Origin: Pectobacterium punjabense
GTDB taxonomy: Bacteria; Pseudomonadota; Gammaproteobacteria; Enterobacterales; Enterobacteriaceae
Direction: 5' to 3'
DNA length: 64,000 nucleotides
Assembly (NCBI RefSeq): GCF_012427845.1
Contig: NZ_CP038498.1
Coordinates: 1,488,001-1,552,000 of the forward strand
Both the position numbers and the translations under genes were made by a program. The notes under the pieces are model-generated. The model did no database searches. It was not told the origin of the DNA and was given only the letters and a program-made list of their open reading frames with translations. Numbering within the stretch: position 1 is the first letter of the stretch; each line of letters starts with the position of its first letter. Below, in pieces: positions 39,066 to 48,627 of the stretch.

Positions 39066-39081
39066 GTAAGGAGCTTAATTT

Positions 39082-39198
39082 ATGTGGTATTTTGCCTGGA
39101 TACTCGGAACGCTTCTTGCTTGCTCACTGGGGATCATCACAGCCCTGGCTATTGAGCAGAGTGAGGCAAGTAAAGCGGCTGAAGACGATAAGCAATGA
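39082..39198 (+). CDS. cydX: CydX, small subunit of cytochrome bd-I
   Basis: 38 residues, a short single-span protein needed for a stable, active bd oxidase: MWYFAWILGTLLACSLGIIT, then ALAIEQSEASKAAEDDKQ. The first 15 residues match E. coli CydX (37 residues). AAGGAG lies 7 bases before the ATG. The stop overlaps the ybgE ATG (ATGA). Confidence 0.95.
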   Translation: MWYFAWILGTLLACSLGIITALAIEQSEASKAAEDDKQ

Positions 39199-39488
39199 AT
39201 GATCTGGTCGATAAACTCTATCGCCTGATGGATAAGAGCCCGTTAAGGGCTCTTTCCCTTATAATGGCGTTGCTACTCGCTGGCTGTGTCTTCTGGGACC
39301 CGACGCGTTTTGCTGCGCGTACCAGCGAACTCGCAGTTTGGCAGGGGCTGCTGTTGATTTGGGCCGTTTGCGCAGGCGTTGTTCATGGCGTGGGTTTCCG
39401 TCCACATCGCCTGCTTTGGCGCGCGTTTTTCGCACCACTTCCTGCCTTTGTGATCCTGTGCGCAGGATTGTACTATTTCTTCGGTTAA
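39195..39488 (+). CDS. ybgE: YbgE, cyd operon protein
   Basis: 97 residues, the same length as E. coli YbgE, with three hydrophobic segments at about 17-33, 48-65 and 78-95. Conserved KLYRLMDKSPLRALSLIMAL and CAGVVHGVGFRP. It is translated from an ATG that overlaps the cydX stop and so belongs to the cydABX transcript. Its function is unknown, though it is suspected to help assemble the oxidase. Confidence 0.93.
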   Translation: MNDLVDKLYRLMDKSPLRALSLIMALLLAGCVFWDPTRFAARTSELAVWQGLLLIWAVCAGVVHGVGFRPHRLLWRAFFAPLPAFVILCAGLYYFFG

Positions 39489-39518
39489 AATAGTCTCCTA
39501 TTCCATTTAATTATGGGT

Positions 39519-39546
39519 TGCTTGCGACCCATAATTATTTTCTTTC
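39519..39546 (+). terminator. Rho-independent terminator after ybgE
   Basis: AATTATGGGT, 8-base loop, ACCCATAATT, followed by ATTTTCTTT. It separates the cyd unit from ybgC-tol. Confidence 0.75.
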
Positions 39547-39621
39547 CGCTGTCACAATCCATTCCAAACCTCATTTCTCTTGCGTATAGTAGCGAGGTTT
39601 AATGCATTACCGGGATGTAGA

Positions 39622-40709
<1,088 letters not shown>

Positions 40710-40721
40710 TCAGGGGGGATC

Positions 40722-41147
40722 ATGGCACGAGTACGCAGAGGTCGTCGTGAGCTGAAATCCGAGATCAATATTGTTCCGCTATTGGACGTGCTGTTGGTGC
40801 TGTTGCTGATTTTTATGGCGACAGCCCCGATTATTACGCAGAGCGTTGAGGTAGATCTGCCGGATGCAACCGATTCAAAAACGGTCTCCAGCAATGACAA
40901 TCCGCCCGTGATCGTAGAAGTTTCAGGCATAGGGCAATATAGTCTGGTTGTTGAGCAAAACCGTATGGAGCAGCTTCCGGCAGAGCAGGTGGTTGCTGAA
41001 GCGCAATCACGACTGGCTACTAACCCCAAGACGGTCTTTTTGATTGGTGGTGCGAAAGATGTTCCTTATGATGAGATCATTAAAGCGTTGAATTTGTTGC
41101 ATCAGGCTGGCGTAAAGTCCGTTGGTTTGATGACGCAACCGATTTAA
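40722..41147 (+). CDS. tolR: TolR, Tol motor subunit
   Basis: An ExbD-like protein with one membrane segment (about 17-37). The proton-path Asp is in NIVPLLDVLLVLLLIFM (about residue 23). The periplasmic part ends with EIIKALNLLHQAGVKSVGLM. It has 141 residues (E. coli 142) and starts 12 bases after tolQ. Confidence 0.97.
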   Translation: MARVRRGRRELKSEINIVPLLDVLLVLLLIFMATAPIITQSVEVDLPDATDSKTVSSNDNPPVIVEVSGIGQYSLVVEQNRMEQLPAEQVVAEAQSRLATNPKTVFLIGGAKDVPYDEIIKALNLLHQAGVKSVGLMTQPI

Positions 41148-41211
41148 ATGAGCGCATCACGGTTATGATCGTTAAGCCTATTTCTGGCAACACTGTTTTT
41201 GGGAATCGCTT

Positions 41212-42399
41212 GTGCTAAAGGCAAACGAACAAAACGATAAGCTGAAACGCGCCGTTATTATCTCGGCTGTTCTGCACATCATACTGATTGCTTTGCTGCT
41301 CTGGAGTTCGTCGACGCAAACGATGGATGCCAGCGGGGGCGGTGGAGGCTCGTCAATTGATGCAGTGATGGTCGATCCGAGCGCGGTGGTAGAGCAGTAT
41401 AACCGCCAACAGCAGCAGCAGACCGATGCAAAACGTTCTGAACAGCAGCGTCAAAAGCAGGCTGAACGGCAGGCCGAAGAGCTTCAGCAGAAGCAAGCCG
41501 CTGAACAGCAGCGGCTGAAAGAGCTAGAAAAAGAGCGTCTGCAAGCGCAGGAAGAAGCGAAAAAGCAGGCTCAGGAGCAGGCTGAACAGCGTAAGCAATC
41601 TGAAGCGGCGGCTCAGCAGGCAAAAGAACAGCAGAAGCAGGCAGAAGCCGCGGCGGCAAAAGCGAAAGCTGAAGCTGAACAGCAGGCGAAAGCGGCAGCG
41701 GACGCTAAAAAGAAAGCGGAAGACGAAGCGAAGAAACAAGCTGCTGCGGCCGCTGCTGCTAAGAAGCAGGCGGAAGAGGAGGCTAAAGAAAAAGCCGCTG
41801 AGGCTGCCAAGCAAAAGGCAGCAGAAACCGCGAAAGCAGAAGCAGCCAAGGCTGCCGCAGAGGCGGCAAAAGAGGCTGAACAAGCTAAACAAAAAGCAGC
41901 AGCTGAGGCAGCGAAACAAAAAGCTGACGCTGATGCAGCGAAAAAAGCAGAAGCAGCTGCGGCGGCTAAAAAAGCCGCTGATGATAAAAAGAAAGCGGCA
42001 GCAGAGGCTGCTAAGCAGGAAAGCGCCGTTGATGATTTGCTGGGTGGGTTGGCTTCATCGAAAAACGCGCCGAAATCGGGCGGTGGTGCACCAGCGGGCA
42101 CGGGTAACAATAAGAAGAGCGGTGCATCAGGTGCGGCGCTCGATAGTTATGGTAGCCAGGTTCGTTCAGCCATTCAGAGCAAATTTTATGACTGGCAGCT
42201 CTACAAAGGACGTACCTGTACATTACGAATTAAGCTGGCGCCAGATGGTCTGCTGATTGATGTCACGGCTGAAGGTGGCGATCCGGCGCTATGCCAGGCG
42301 GCTATTGCAGCTGCCAAACAGGCCAAAATACCGAAGCCACCGAGTACGGATGTTTATGAGGCTTTCAAAAATGCGCCAATAGACTTTAAACCGCAGTAA
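41212..42399 (+). CDS. tolA: TolA, trans-periplasmic linker of the Tol-Pal system
   Basis: Spans the periplasm from the TolQR motor to TolB and Pal. It has 395 residues (E. coli about 421). Domain I has one membrane helix at about 13-34 with the SHLS-like motif SAVLHIILIALLLWS. A Gly/Ser hinge follows (SGGGGGSSIDAVMVDP). Domain II is a very long Ala/Lys/Gln/Glu-rich helix at about 60-275, built of imperfect KAAA/KKAE repeats, shorter than in E. coli. The globular domain III (about 300-395) has CTLRIKLAPDGLLIDVTAEG. I use a GTG at 41212, matching the family N-terminus. Confidence 0.96.
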   Translation: MLKANEQNDKLKRAVIISAVLHIILIALLLWSSSTQTMDASGGGGGSSIDAVMVDPSAVVEQYNRQQQQQTDAKRSEQQRQKQAERQAEELQQKQAAEQQRLKELEKERLQAQEEAKKQAQEQAEQRKQSEAAAQQAKEQQKQAEAAAAKAKAEAEQQAKAAADAKKKAEDEAKKQAAAAAAAKKQAEEEAKEKAAEAAKQKAAETAKAEAAKAAAEAAKEAEQAKQKAAAEAAKQKADADAAKKAEAAAAAKKAADDKKKAAAEAAKQESAVDDLLGGLASSKNAPKSGGGAPAGTGNNKKSGASGAALDSYGSQVRSAIQSKFYDWQLYKGRTCTLRIKLAPDGLLIDVTAEGGDPALCQAAIAAAKQAKIPKPPSTDVYEAFKNAPIDFKPQ

Positions 42400-42465
42400 C
42401 CGGGCTGTTTACCCAATAGATTTAAGATTATTACGATGGTAAATAAACCAGGTTATGTTGTTTTG

Positions 42466-42492
42466 TTGACATTGGTTTGTTTTTGTTAAAAT
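42466..42492 (+). promoter_or_regulatory. Candidate internal promoter for tolB-pal-cpoB
   Basis: TTGACA at 42466-42471 and TAAAAT at 42487-42492 with a 15-base spacer (short; 17 is usual). It lies in the 138-base gap before tolB. E. coli also has a promoter in this gap, which supports the reading. Confidence 0.45.
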
Positions 42493-42537
42493 TCTGCTAA
42501 TTTATCGTAGACTTCGCGTCTGGATAAGGGAGATGAG

Positions 42538-43830
42538 ATGAAGCAAGTACTGAAAGTTGCAGTAAGCTTTTTAATGCTGTGGGCAGCGGTGCTGCACGCG
42601 GAAGTACGTATAGAGATTACCCAAGGGGTAGACTCTGCACGTCCTATCGGCGTGGTTCCGTTCAAATGGGCGGGTCCGGGTGCTGCGCCTGAAGACGTAG
42701 GCGGCATCGTAGGTGCTGATTTGCGTAATAGCGGTAAATTCAACCCTATCGACGCAAACCGTATGCCACAGCAGCCCGCAACGGCATCTGAAGTGACGCC
42801 TGCTGCATGGACGGCGTTGGGTATTGATGCGGTGGTTGTTGGTCAGGTTCAGCCGAGTGCCGATGGCAGCTATCTGGTTTCTTACCAGCTTGTCGATACT
42901 TCTGGTAACCCGGGGAACGTACTGGCTCAGAACCAGTTCAAGGTGACCAAACAGTGGCTGCGCTATGCTGCGCACACGGCCAGTGATGAAGTGTTTGAAA
43001 AACTGAGTGGTATCAAAGGTGCGTTCCGTACCCGTATCGCTTACGTTGTTCAGACTAACGGTGGTCAGTTCCCTTATGAGCTGCGCGTTGCCGACTATGA
43101 TGGCTACAACCAATTCGTTGTTCATCGTTCACCACAGCCGCTGATGTCTCCGGCCTGGTCCGCTGACGGTAGCAAACTCGCTTATGTAACGTTTGAAAGC
43201 GGTCGCTCTGCGCTGGTTATCCAAACGTTGGCAAATGGTGCAATCCGTCAGGTTGCGTCTTTCCCTCGTCACAACGGTGCGCCTTCTTTCTCTCCTGATG
43301 GCAGTAAACTGGCGTTTGCTCTGTCTAAGAGTGGTAGCCTGAATCTGTATGTGATGAATCTGGGCTCGGGTCAAATCAGTCAGGTGACCGATGGCCGCAG
43401 CAATAACACGGAACCAACCTGGTTCCCAGATAGCCAAACCTTGGCCTATACTTCAGACCAGGCTGGTCGTCCTCAGGTTTACAAAGTTAATGCTAACGGC
43501 GGTGCACCACAACGCCTGACCTGGGAAGGTTCTCAGAATCAGGATTCCGATGTGAGCGCCGACGGGAAATTTTTGGTAACGGTGAGCTCGAATGGTGGGG
43601 CTCAGCATATTTCCAAACTGGATCTGGTAACGGGTGCCGTACAAGTATTAACGGACACGTTCCTGGACGAAACGCCAAGTATCGCACCGAATGGCACGAT
43701 GGTGATCTACAGTTCCAAACAAGGGCTGGGTTCAGTGCTACAGCTGGTTTCGACCGATGGCCGTTTCAAAGCGCGTCTTCCGGCTACTGATGGACAGGTT
43801 AAATTCCCTGCCTGGTCGCCGTATCTATAA
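42538..43830 (+). CDS. tolB: TolB, periplasmic beta-propeller of the Tol-Pal system
   Basis: Binds Pal and is released by TolA during outer-membrane constriction. It has 430 residues (same as E. coli). A signal peptide of about 21 residues ends near LHA-EV. The N-terminal domain (about 22-165) begins [20 protein letters not shown]. The C-terminal six-bladed propeller has repeated [13 protein letters not shown] motifs: [43 protein letters not shown] and [14 protein letters not shown]. Confidence 0.97.
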   Translation: MKQVLKVAVSFLMLWAAVLHAEVRIEITQGVDSARPIGVVPFKWAGPGAAPEDVGGIVGADLRNSGKFNPIDANRMPQQPATASEVTPAAWTALGIDAVVVGQVQPSADGSYLVSYQLVDTSGNPGNVLAQNQFKVTKQWLRYAAHTASDEVFEKLSGIKGAFRTRIAYVVQTNGGQFPYELRVADYDGYNQFVVHRSPQPLMSPAWSADGSKLAYVTFESGRSALVIQTLANGAIRQVASFPRHNGAPSFSPDGSKLAFALSKSGSLNLYVMNLGSGQISQVTDGRSNNTEPTWFPDSQTLAYTSDQAGRPQVYKVNANGGAPQRLTWEGSQNQDSDVSADGKFLVTVSSNGGAQHISKLDLVTGAVQVLTDTFLDETPSIAPNGTMVIYSSKQGLGSVLQLVSTDGRFKARLPATDGQVKFPAWSPYL

Positions 43831-43870
43831 GTACAGATATGTACAATAAACTCGTCAAAGGACATAAGAA

Positions 43871-44380
43871 ATGCAATTCAATAAAGTGCTGAAAGGCCTG
43901 ATGTTGGCTCTGCCGGTACTGGCAGTGGCCGCTTGTAGCTCCAACAAGAACGCGGACAATGACCAATCTTCCATGGGTGCGGGTAACAACGGCATGATGG
44001 ACGGCGGTAACATGTCTTCTTCTGAGCAAGCTCGTTTGCAGATGCAAGAATTACAGCGCAACAACATCGTTTACTTCGGTCTGGACAAATACGATGTGAG
44101 CTCTGAATTTGCTCAGATGCTGGACGCCCACGCTGCATTCCTGCGTAGCAACCCGTCTTACAAAGTGACTATCGAAGGTCACGCGGACGAACGCGGTACG
44201 CCAGAATACAACATCGCTCTGGGTGAGCGTCGTGCCAACGCGGTACAAATGTACCTGCAGGGTAAAGGCGTTTCTTCCGATCAGATCTCTATCGTTTCTT
44301 ACGGTAAAGAAAAACCAGCTGTTCTCGGTCATGACGAAGCGGCCTATGCCAAAAACCGTCGTGCCGTTCTGGTATATTAA
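43871..44380 (+). CDS. pal: Pal, peptidoglycan-associated lipoprotein
   Basis: An outer-membrane lipoprotein that clamps the membrane to peptidoglycan. It has 169 residues. The signal peptide ends in the lipobox LAVAACSS, giving the lipidated Cys22. A Ser/Asn/Gly/Met-rich linker follows. The OmpA-like domain (about 65-169) has [40 protein letters not shown] with the diaminopimelate-binding residues, and [20 protein letters not shown]. Confidence 0.98.
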   Translation: MQFNKVLKGLMLALPVLAVAACSSNKNADNDQSSMGAGNNGMMDGGNMSSSEQARLQMQELQRNNIVYFGLDKYDVSSEFAQMLDAHAAFLRSNPSYKVTIEGHADERGTPEYNIALGERRANAVQMYLQGKGVSSDQISIVSYGKEKPAVLGHDEAAYAKNRRAVLVY

Positions 44381-44389
44381 GAGAATCGC

Positions 44390-45166
44390 ATGAGCAGTAA
44401 CTTCAGACGTCACCTGTTGGGTCTGTCGTTACTGGTTGGCGTAGCGGTCCCTTGGGCCGCTACTGCCCAAGCGCCAATCAGTAATGTCGGCTCAGGCTCG
44501 GTCGAAGACCGTGTCACTCAATTGGAGCGTATTTCTAACGCTCACAGTCAGCTTTTAACTCAACTTCAACAGCAGATCTCTGATAATCAGCGAGACATGG
44601 ACAGCCTCCGTGGGCAGATCCAGGAAAGTCAGTATCAGTTGAATCAGATTGTTGAACGGCAAAAACAGATTTATCAGCAGATTGATGGATTAAGTTCGCA
44701 ATCATCTTCTACACCGACGACAGGCGGCACACCTGCCGCTGCTGCGGGTACTGACACCGGTGCGGCCAATACGGCTGCACCGGCCAGTACGGGTGATGCG
44801 AATAGCGACTATAATGCCGCAGCTGCGCTCGTGCTGGAGAAAAAACAGTACGATCAGGCTATCAGCGCGTTTCAGGCATTTGTCAAAAAGTATCCAGACT
44901 CAACCTATCAACCAAATGCCAACTATTGGCTTGGTCAGTTGAATTACAACAAGGGGAAAAAGGACGATGCTGCGTACTATTTCGCCAATGTTGTTAAAAA
45001 TTATCCCAAGTCACCAAAAAGTTCCGAAGCCTTGCTGAAGGTTGGGGTGATCATGCAGGAAAAAGGTCAGGCTGATAAAGCCAAAGCCGTTTACCAGCAA
45101 GTTGTAAAAATGTACCCCAATACGGAAAGTGCAAAGCAAGCGCAAAAGCGTTTAGCGGGATCGTAA
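44390..45166 (+). CDS. cpoB: CpoB (YbgF), coordinator of PG synthesis and outer-membrane constriction
   Basis: A periplasmic protein that links Tol with PBP1B-LpoB during division. It has 258 residues (E. coli 263). Signal peptide to about 26 (LVGVAVPWAATAQA). A trimerising coiled coil at about 36-95 (VEDRVTQLERISNAHSQLLT). A Thr/Ala/Gly-rich linker. A C-terminal TPR domain at about 135-258 (YNAAAALVLEKKQYDQAISA, then ANYWLGQLNYNKGKKDDAAY). It is the last gene of the cluster, before a strong terminator. Confidence 0.96.
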   Translation: MSSNFRRHLLGLSLLVGVAVPWAATAQAPISNVGSGSVEDRVTQLERISNAHSQLLTQLQQQISDNQRDMDSLRGQIQESQYQLNQIVERQKQIYQQIDGLSSQSSSTPTTGGTPAAAAGTDTGAANTAAPASTGDANSDYNAAAALVLEKKQYDQAISAFQAFVKKYPDSTYQPNANYWLGQLNYNKGKKDDAAYYFANVVKNYPKSPKSSEALLKVGVIMQEKGQADKAKAVYQQVVKMYPNTESAKQAQKRLAGS

Positions 45167-45179
45167 TACCGTATTAATT

Positions 45180-45216
45180 GGCACAAAAATTGCGCATCAT
45201 GCGCGGTTTTTGTGCC
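45180..45216 (+). terminator. Rho-independent terminator after cpoB
   Basis: GGCACAAAAA and TTTTTGTGCC flank a nested GCGC / GCGC stem. The stem begins 13 bases after the cpoB stop. The 3' arm itself supplies the T-run. Confidence 0.75.
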
Positions 45217-45263
45217 TAAACGTCTTAAGAGTAAGCAATCAAACAGTTTTTTAAGAAAATAGG

Positions 45264-45291
45264 TTGCGCTGAAAATTTAAATCAGTAATAT
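45264..45291 (+). promoter_or_regulatory. tRNA-Lys promoter with GC-rich discriminator
   Basis: TTGCGC at 45264-45269, 16 bases, TAATAT at 45286-45291, then GTGCCGCCG. A GC-rich discriminator of this kind is typical of stable-RNA promoters under stringent control. It lies 50 bases before the mature 5' end of the first tRNA-Lys. Confidence 0.65.
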
Positions 45292-45341
45292 GTGCCGCCG
45301 TTGCCAAGGCAAACAGCGAAACGCTAAAGCAGCATGAAATT

Positions 45342-45417
45342 GGGTCGTTAGCTCAGTCGGTAGAGCAGTTGACTTTTAATCAATTGGTCGCAGGTTCGAA
45401 TCCTGCACGACCCACCA
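45342..45417 (+). tRNA. tRNA-Lys (anticodon UUU), copy 1
   Basis: 76 bases including an encoded CCA. The acceptor arms GGGTCGT / ACGACCC pair perfectly. The D-arm is GCTCAGTCGGTAGAGC, the anticodon arm TTGACTTTTAATCAA with anticodon TTT, and the T-arm CAGGTTCGAATCCTG. It is the same as E. coli lysT apart from one or two D-loop bases, and occupies the position of the E. coli lysT cluster between tol-pal and nadA. The valine tRNAs that accompany it in E. coli are absent here. Confidence 0.98.
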
Positions 45418-45457
45418 ATTTCAAGTTTGATAATTGATTTTGAATCGTGATGGATGA

Positions 45458-45538
45458 GAACCGAAAGGTTCGACAAAATCGGTAGTATCGATTTTGAACA
45501 GCGCGAAAGCGTTGGCCCGAAGGGCGAGTCCGTAGGAC
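45458..45538 (+). repeat. Chain of five mini-hairpins in the tRNA-Lys spacer
   Basis: Consecutive small perfect or near-perfect hairpins: GAACC-GAAA-GGTTC (45458-45471), AAAATCG / CGATTTT (45475-45495), AGCGC-GAAA-GCGTT (45500-45513), GCCC-GAA-GGGC (45515-45525) and GTCC-GTA-GGAC (45528-45538). Two have GNRA tetraloops. They lie in the precursor RNA between the first tRNA and a tRNA fragment. Confidence 0.75.
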
Positions 45539-45542
45539 GAGT

Positions 45543-45568
45543 AATCCTGCACGACCCACCAATTTCAA
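45543..45568 (+). pseudogene. tRNA-Lys 3'-end fragment (identical to copy 1 tail)
   Basis: The last bases of tRNA-Lys (AATCCTGCACGACCCACCA) plus the following ATTTCAA repeat exactly the end and downstream flank of copy 1 (45399-45424). The rest of the tRNA is missing. It could be a relic of a third tRNA copy or an attachment-site remnant of an integrated element. Confidence 0.8.
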
Positions 45569-45621
45569 ATGTAGTTAATGTAGTTGTAGTATCGGTAAGT
45601 ATCAAAGCAGTTCCGCATTGC

Positions 45622-45697
45622 GGGTCGTTAGCTCAGTCGGTAGAGCAGTTGACTTTTAATCAATTGGTCGCAGGTTCGAATCCTGCACGACCCACCA
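45622..45697 (+). tRNA. tRNA-Lys (anticodon UUU), copy 2
   Basis: 76 bases, identical in sequence to the copy at 45342-45417, with encoded CCA. It has no obvious promoter of its own and is probably cut from the same precursor as copy 1. Confidence 0.98.
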
Positions 45698-45770
45698 CTT
45701 CAGCAGTAAAGTTCCTCCCTTGAATAAATTCGTTTTAAATTACATATTGCACGTGTCGTGTAGGTGAGAC

Positions 45771-45858
45771 AAAACCATTGAAAATGGTTTTGAACAACGC
45801 TTGCGTTGACCCTGCAAGGGTGAGCCTTAGAATAAGGCGAATAACCTGCGCTTAGGTT
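45771..45858 (+). repeat. Second mini-hairpin chain downstream of tRNA-Lys copy 2
   Basis: AAAACCATT / AATGGTTTT (45771-45791), AACGC-TT-GCGTT (45796-45807), ACCCT-GCA-AGGGT (45809-45821), GCCTTA-GAA-TAAGGC (45824-45838) and AACCT / AGGTT (45843-45858). The stems differ in sequence from those of the first chain but the arrangement is the same. Less regular pairing continues to about 45905. The rest of the 45698-46162 gap shows no gene. Confidence 0.75.
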
Positions 45859-45913
45859 CGAGCCGAGCGAAGCGAGACAGCAACGCGTCAGCGCTGATCC
45901 TGAAGGCTGAGTC

Positions 45914-45931
45914 ATTCTGCAAGACCCACCA
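45914..45931 (+). pseudogene. Degenerate tRNA-Lys 3'-end fragment
   Basis: ATTCTGCAAGACCCACCA matches the tRNA-Lys 3' end (ATCCTGCACGACCCACCA) with two changes. The flank after it (GTAGTAAATTTCCCCCTC) resembles the flank after copy 2 (GCAGTAAAGTTCCTCCCTT), so tail and flank seem to have been duplicated together. Confidence 0.65.
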
Positions 45932-46162
45932 TATCGGTAGTAAATTTCCCCCTCAAAGAAACTCACGTTATGGCTAGCGCACGTGCTGTGTCGATAAGAT
46001 AAAACCATTATCATTCCCTGCTCGTTAAGGCTTTGGAATATATTAGGTCTTTGCCCCTCTCTATGGACTGTATAACCCGTCAGGAACTGTTTTCTAATCC
46101 TATTGAGCAGGGATGGAGTCATTGCCACAGGGAAGCGCGTATAGCCCTGTTTAGGAAGATAT

Positions 46163-46879
46163 ATGATTGGTCCGTTGATTAATGGTGCCGCTATCTTGAT
46201 TGGTAGTGGTCTGGGTATTGCTTTGCGTCGTTTTATTCCCCAACGCTTGCAGGATGGCCTGCCCCCGGCGTTTGCGATGGTATCGATTGCAATGGGTATT
46301 ACGCTGGTTGTTAAAGTCCAGCAACTGCCGGCGGTGGCGCTGGCTATTGTGATTGGTGTGGCGTTAGGAGAACTGCTACGGATGGAGTCCGCCGTGCAGC
46401 GGGCAGGTACGATAATTCAAAAAGGATTAAACCGCGTTCTGCCTGCACAGGAGCACCGTTTACCGCAGGATGTCTACACTCAGAATTTTACCGCGTTAAT
46501 CGTCCTGTTTTGTGCCAGCGGCACTGGCGTAGTTGGGGCGTTGACGGAAGGGTTAACCGGTGATTATCAACTGCTGATTATCAAATCTGCTTTGGATATT
46601 TTCACTGCACTGATCTTTTCCATCACGCTTGGTCTTGCCGTGATGTCGATTGCGATACCGCAGATGATTGTCCAGACGCTGCTGTTCTTCTCCGCCAAAT
46701 TGATCATGCCCTTTATGACAGACATCACGATGGGGGACTTTTCTGCCTGTGGTGGGATTATCATGATTGCCGTTGGACTACGGATTGCGCAGATCAAATC
46801 CTTTGCGGTAGTTAACTTTCTCCCCGCTTTGGTTTTGATTATTCCGCTCTCTCTCTATTGGCATCGGTTATTCGCCTGA
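46163..46879 (+). CDS. DUF554-family membrane protein
   Basis: 238 residues with about seven membrane segments. MIGPLINGAAILIGSGLGIA at the start, LIVLFCASGTGVVGALTEGL in the middle and KSALDIFTALIFSITLGLAV after it are typical of DUF554 (YdfK/YqgA-like). Function unknown, possibly transport. AGGAAG precedes the ATG. The gene is convergent with the next one, 14 bases away. It lies in the position between the lysine tRNAs and nadA. Confidence 0.85.
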   Translation: MIGPLINGAAILIGSGLGIALRRFIPQRLQDGLPPAFAMVSIAMGITLVVKVQQLPAVALAIVIGVALGELLRMESAVQRAGTIIQKGLNRVLPAQEHRLPQDVYTQNFTALIVLFCASGTGVVGALTEGLTGDYQLLIIKSALDIFTALIFSITLGLAVMSIAIPQMIVQTLLFFSAKLIMPFMTDITMGDFSACGGIIMIAVGLRIAQIKSFAVVNFLPALVLIIPLSLYWHRLFA

Positions 46880-46893
46880 TGCGCGACGGCTGG

Positions 46894-47292
46894 TTAGCGG
46901 CTGACGATCGAGGGGATGTTGCCGCTAAAGATTTGTATCACTTCTTGATCGGTAAGCGGCACATTTTTGCTACACACATAAATATGCTTTCCTTGCGGGC
47001 TGATGCTCCTGGCGAGCTCCATGTAACTGGCAAATTCGACCTGGCTATGTCCGCCTTCATTCATCTCCATGGCATGGATGATGACCTTGTGCGAAGTGAA
47101 TAGCCCAACCCATCGTTTGGCCGCAACCTTGGGTGCGAGCCGAGCCAATAGTGTCATTGCGGGAATCATTTGCCCGAGCAGTAGACGCGCGGTTGTAAAA
47201 GGTATTTCTGATTGCTCGGTGACCTCTTTTTTCGTGTCCACGTTTCTGACCATCAGCGTATCGCGATATATTCTGATATAGAGGCTGGCCAT
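46894..47292 (-). CDS. Conserved-looking hypothetical protein, 132 residues
   Basis: I do not recognise the family. It has 132 residues and no signal peptide or clear membrane helix. It is predicted to be an alpha/beta protein: beta-rich start (LYIRIYRDTLMVRNVDTKKE), a hydrophobic middle (LLLGQMIPAMTLLARLAP), then VIIHAMEMNEGGHSQVEFAS and a beta-alpha end KHIYVCSKNVPLTDQEVIQ. AAGGAG lies at a good distance before the ATG, and composition matches neighbours, so it is a real gene. The middle and end look vaguely like an actin/Hsp70-fold subdomain, which is only an impression. Confidence 0.75.
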   Translation of the reverse strand: MASLYIRIYRDTLMVRNVDTKKEVTEQSEIPFTTARLLLGQMIPAMTLLARLAPKVAAKRWVGLFTSHKVIIHAMEMNEGGHSQVEFASYMELARSISPQGKHIYVCSKNVPLTDQEVIQIFSGNIPSIVSR

Positions 47293-47426
47293 GCCATTTA
47301 TCTCCTTGTCTCTCTTCTACAGATAATGTCTTTCACGCATTTCATCTCATTATTTTAAGCATAATAAACAAAATGGTGCGTAACCTCGAAAAAATACCGC
47401 GACTTTACGACGTGTTTTCGGTATTT

Positions 47427-47444
47427 TGTTTAGGATAAAAAACT
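47427..47444 (+). promoter_or_regulatory. Possible NadR operator before nadA
   Basis: TGTTTA-GGATAA-AAAACT resembles the NadR box TGTTTA-N6-TAAACA: the left half is perfect and the right half matches at 4 of 6. It lies 63 bases before the nadA start. NadR represses nadA and pnuC in enterics. Confidence 0.4.
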
Positions 47445-47507
47445 CCGATGCTGATGCTAAATCAGTATCAGGTGTTGCAACCCGAGTTGTCATCGTGGAA
47501 ATCCATA

Positions 47508-48569
47508 ATGAGTATGCTTTTTGATAGCAATGAGACTATTTATCCCTTTCCGCCAAAGCCCAAGCCATTATCGGCTGATGCAAAACAGCACTATCGTAAC
47601 AGGATAAAGGCACTGCTGCGGGAAAGAAACGCGGTCATGGTTGCGCATTACTATACCGATCCTGAAATTCAGGCGCTGGCGGAAGAAACGGGCGGCTGTG
47701 TGGCGGATTCGCTGGAAATGGCGCGGTTTGGTAGCACCCATTCGGCATCGACGCTGTTGGTGGCAGGGGTTCGCTTTATGGGAGAGACGGCCAAGATTCT
47801 CAACCCAGAAAAGACGATTCTGATGCCTACATTGGAAGCAGAGTGTTCACTCGATCTTGGTTGCCCCGTCGATGAATTCAGCCGTTTTTGTGACGCGCAC
47901 CCAGACCGAACCGTGGTGGTGTATGCCAATACTTCTGCTGCGGTAAAAGCGCGTGCAGATTGGGTGGTGACATCCAGCATTGCGGTGGAGTTGATCGAAC
48001 ATCTGGATAGCCTGGGAGAAAAGATTATCTGGGCACCGGATCGCCATCTGGGAAGCTATGTACAAAAACAGACGCAGGCGGATGTCCTGTGCTGGCAAGG
48101 CGCGTGCATTGTGCATGACGAATTTAAAACGCAGGCGCTGAAGCGCATGAAGATCCTGTACCCCGATGCGGCAATTTTGGTTCATCCAGAATCGCCACAG
48201 AGCGTGGTAGAGATGGCTGACGCCGTTGGGTCAACCAGCCAGCTGATTCAGGCGGCGAAGACGCTGCCACAGCGCGAACTGATTGTGGCGACCGATCGCG
48301 GCATTTTCTACAAGATGCAGCAGGCCTGCCCGGAGAAAACGTTGCTGGAAGCGCCGACCGCAGGAGAAGGGGCAACCTGCCGCAGCTGCGCCCACTGTCC
48401 GTGGATGGCGATGAATGGGCTGGAGGCGATTGCTAACGGTCTGGAGCAAGGTGGCCATGCACATGAGATTCATGTAGATGCAGCCCTGCGAGAAGGCGCT
48501 TTAATCCCGTTGAATCGCATGCTGGATTTTGCAGCTTCGCTAAAATTGCGTGTGAAAGGGAATGCCTGA
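47508..48569 (+). CDS. nadA: Quinolinate synthase
   Basis: A [4Fe-4S] enzyme that condenses iminoaspartate and dihydroxyacetone phosphate to quinolinate in NAD synthesis. It has 353 residues from the ATG at 47508 ([18 protein letters not shown]), aligning with the E. coli start. The open frame begins 20 codons earlier but those residues are not conserved. Cluster ligands: Cys in [12 protein letters not shown], Cys in [14 protein letters not shown] and Cys in [32 protein letters not shown] is the substrate-site region. pnuC follows after 58 bases. Confidence 0.96.
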   Translation: MSMLFDSNETIYPFPPKPKPLSADAKQHYRNRIKALLRERNAVMVAHYYTDPEIQALAEETGGCVADSLEMARFGSTHSASTLLVAGVRFMGETAKILNPEKTILMPTLEAECSLDLGCPVDEFSRFCDAHPDRTVVVYANTSAAVKARADWVVTSSIAVELIEHLDSLGEKIIWAPDRHLGSYVQKQTQADVLCWQGACIVHDEFKTQALKRMKILYPDAAILVHPESPQSVVEMADAVGSTSQLIQAAKTLPQRELIVATDRGIFYKMQQACPEKTLLEAPTAGEGATCRSCAHCPWMAMNGLEAIANGLEQGGHAHEIHVDAALREGALIPLNRMLDFAASLKLRVKGNA

Positions 48570-48627
48570 CGGCGATCTTGAGCATCTTGATAGACATTTC
48601 TTACAATAATTGAGACAGGGTGGTGAG

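Noticed and set aside
41613..42110. 165-codon Ala/Ser/Phe-rich frame antisense to tolA
   Set aside because: It is the mirror of the repetitive Ala/Lys helix of TolA, not a gene.
45458..45858. CRISPR array in the tRNA spacers
   Set aside because: The short stems differ from each other in sequence and spacing, so there are no constant direct repeats with unique spacers.
45418..46162. Valine tRNA genes as in the E. coli lysT cluster
   Set aside because: No cloverleaf other than the two tRNA-Lys could be found. The remaining tRNA-like pieces are 3' fragments only.
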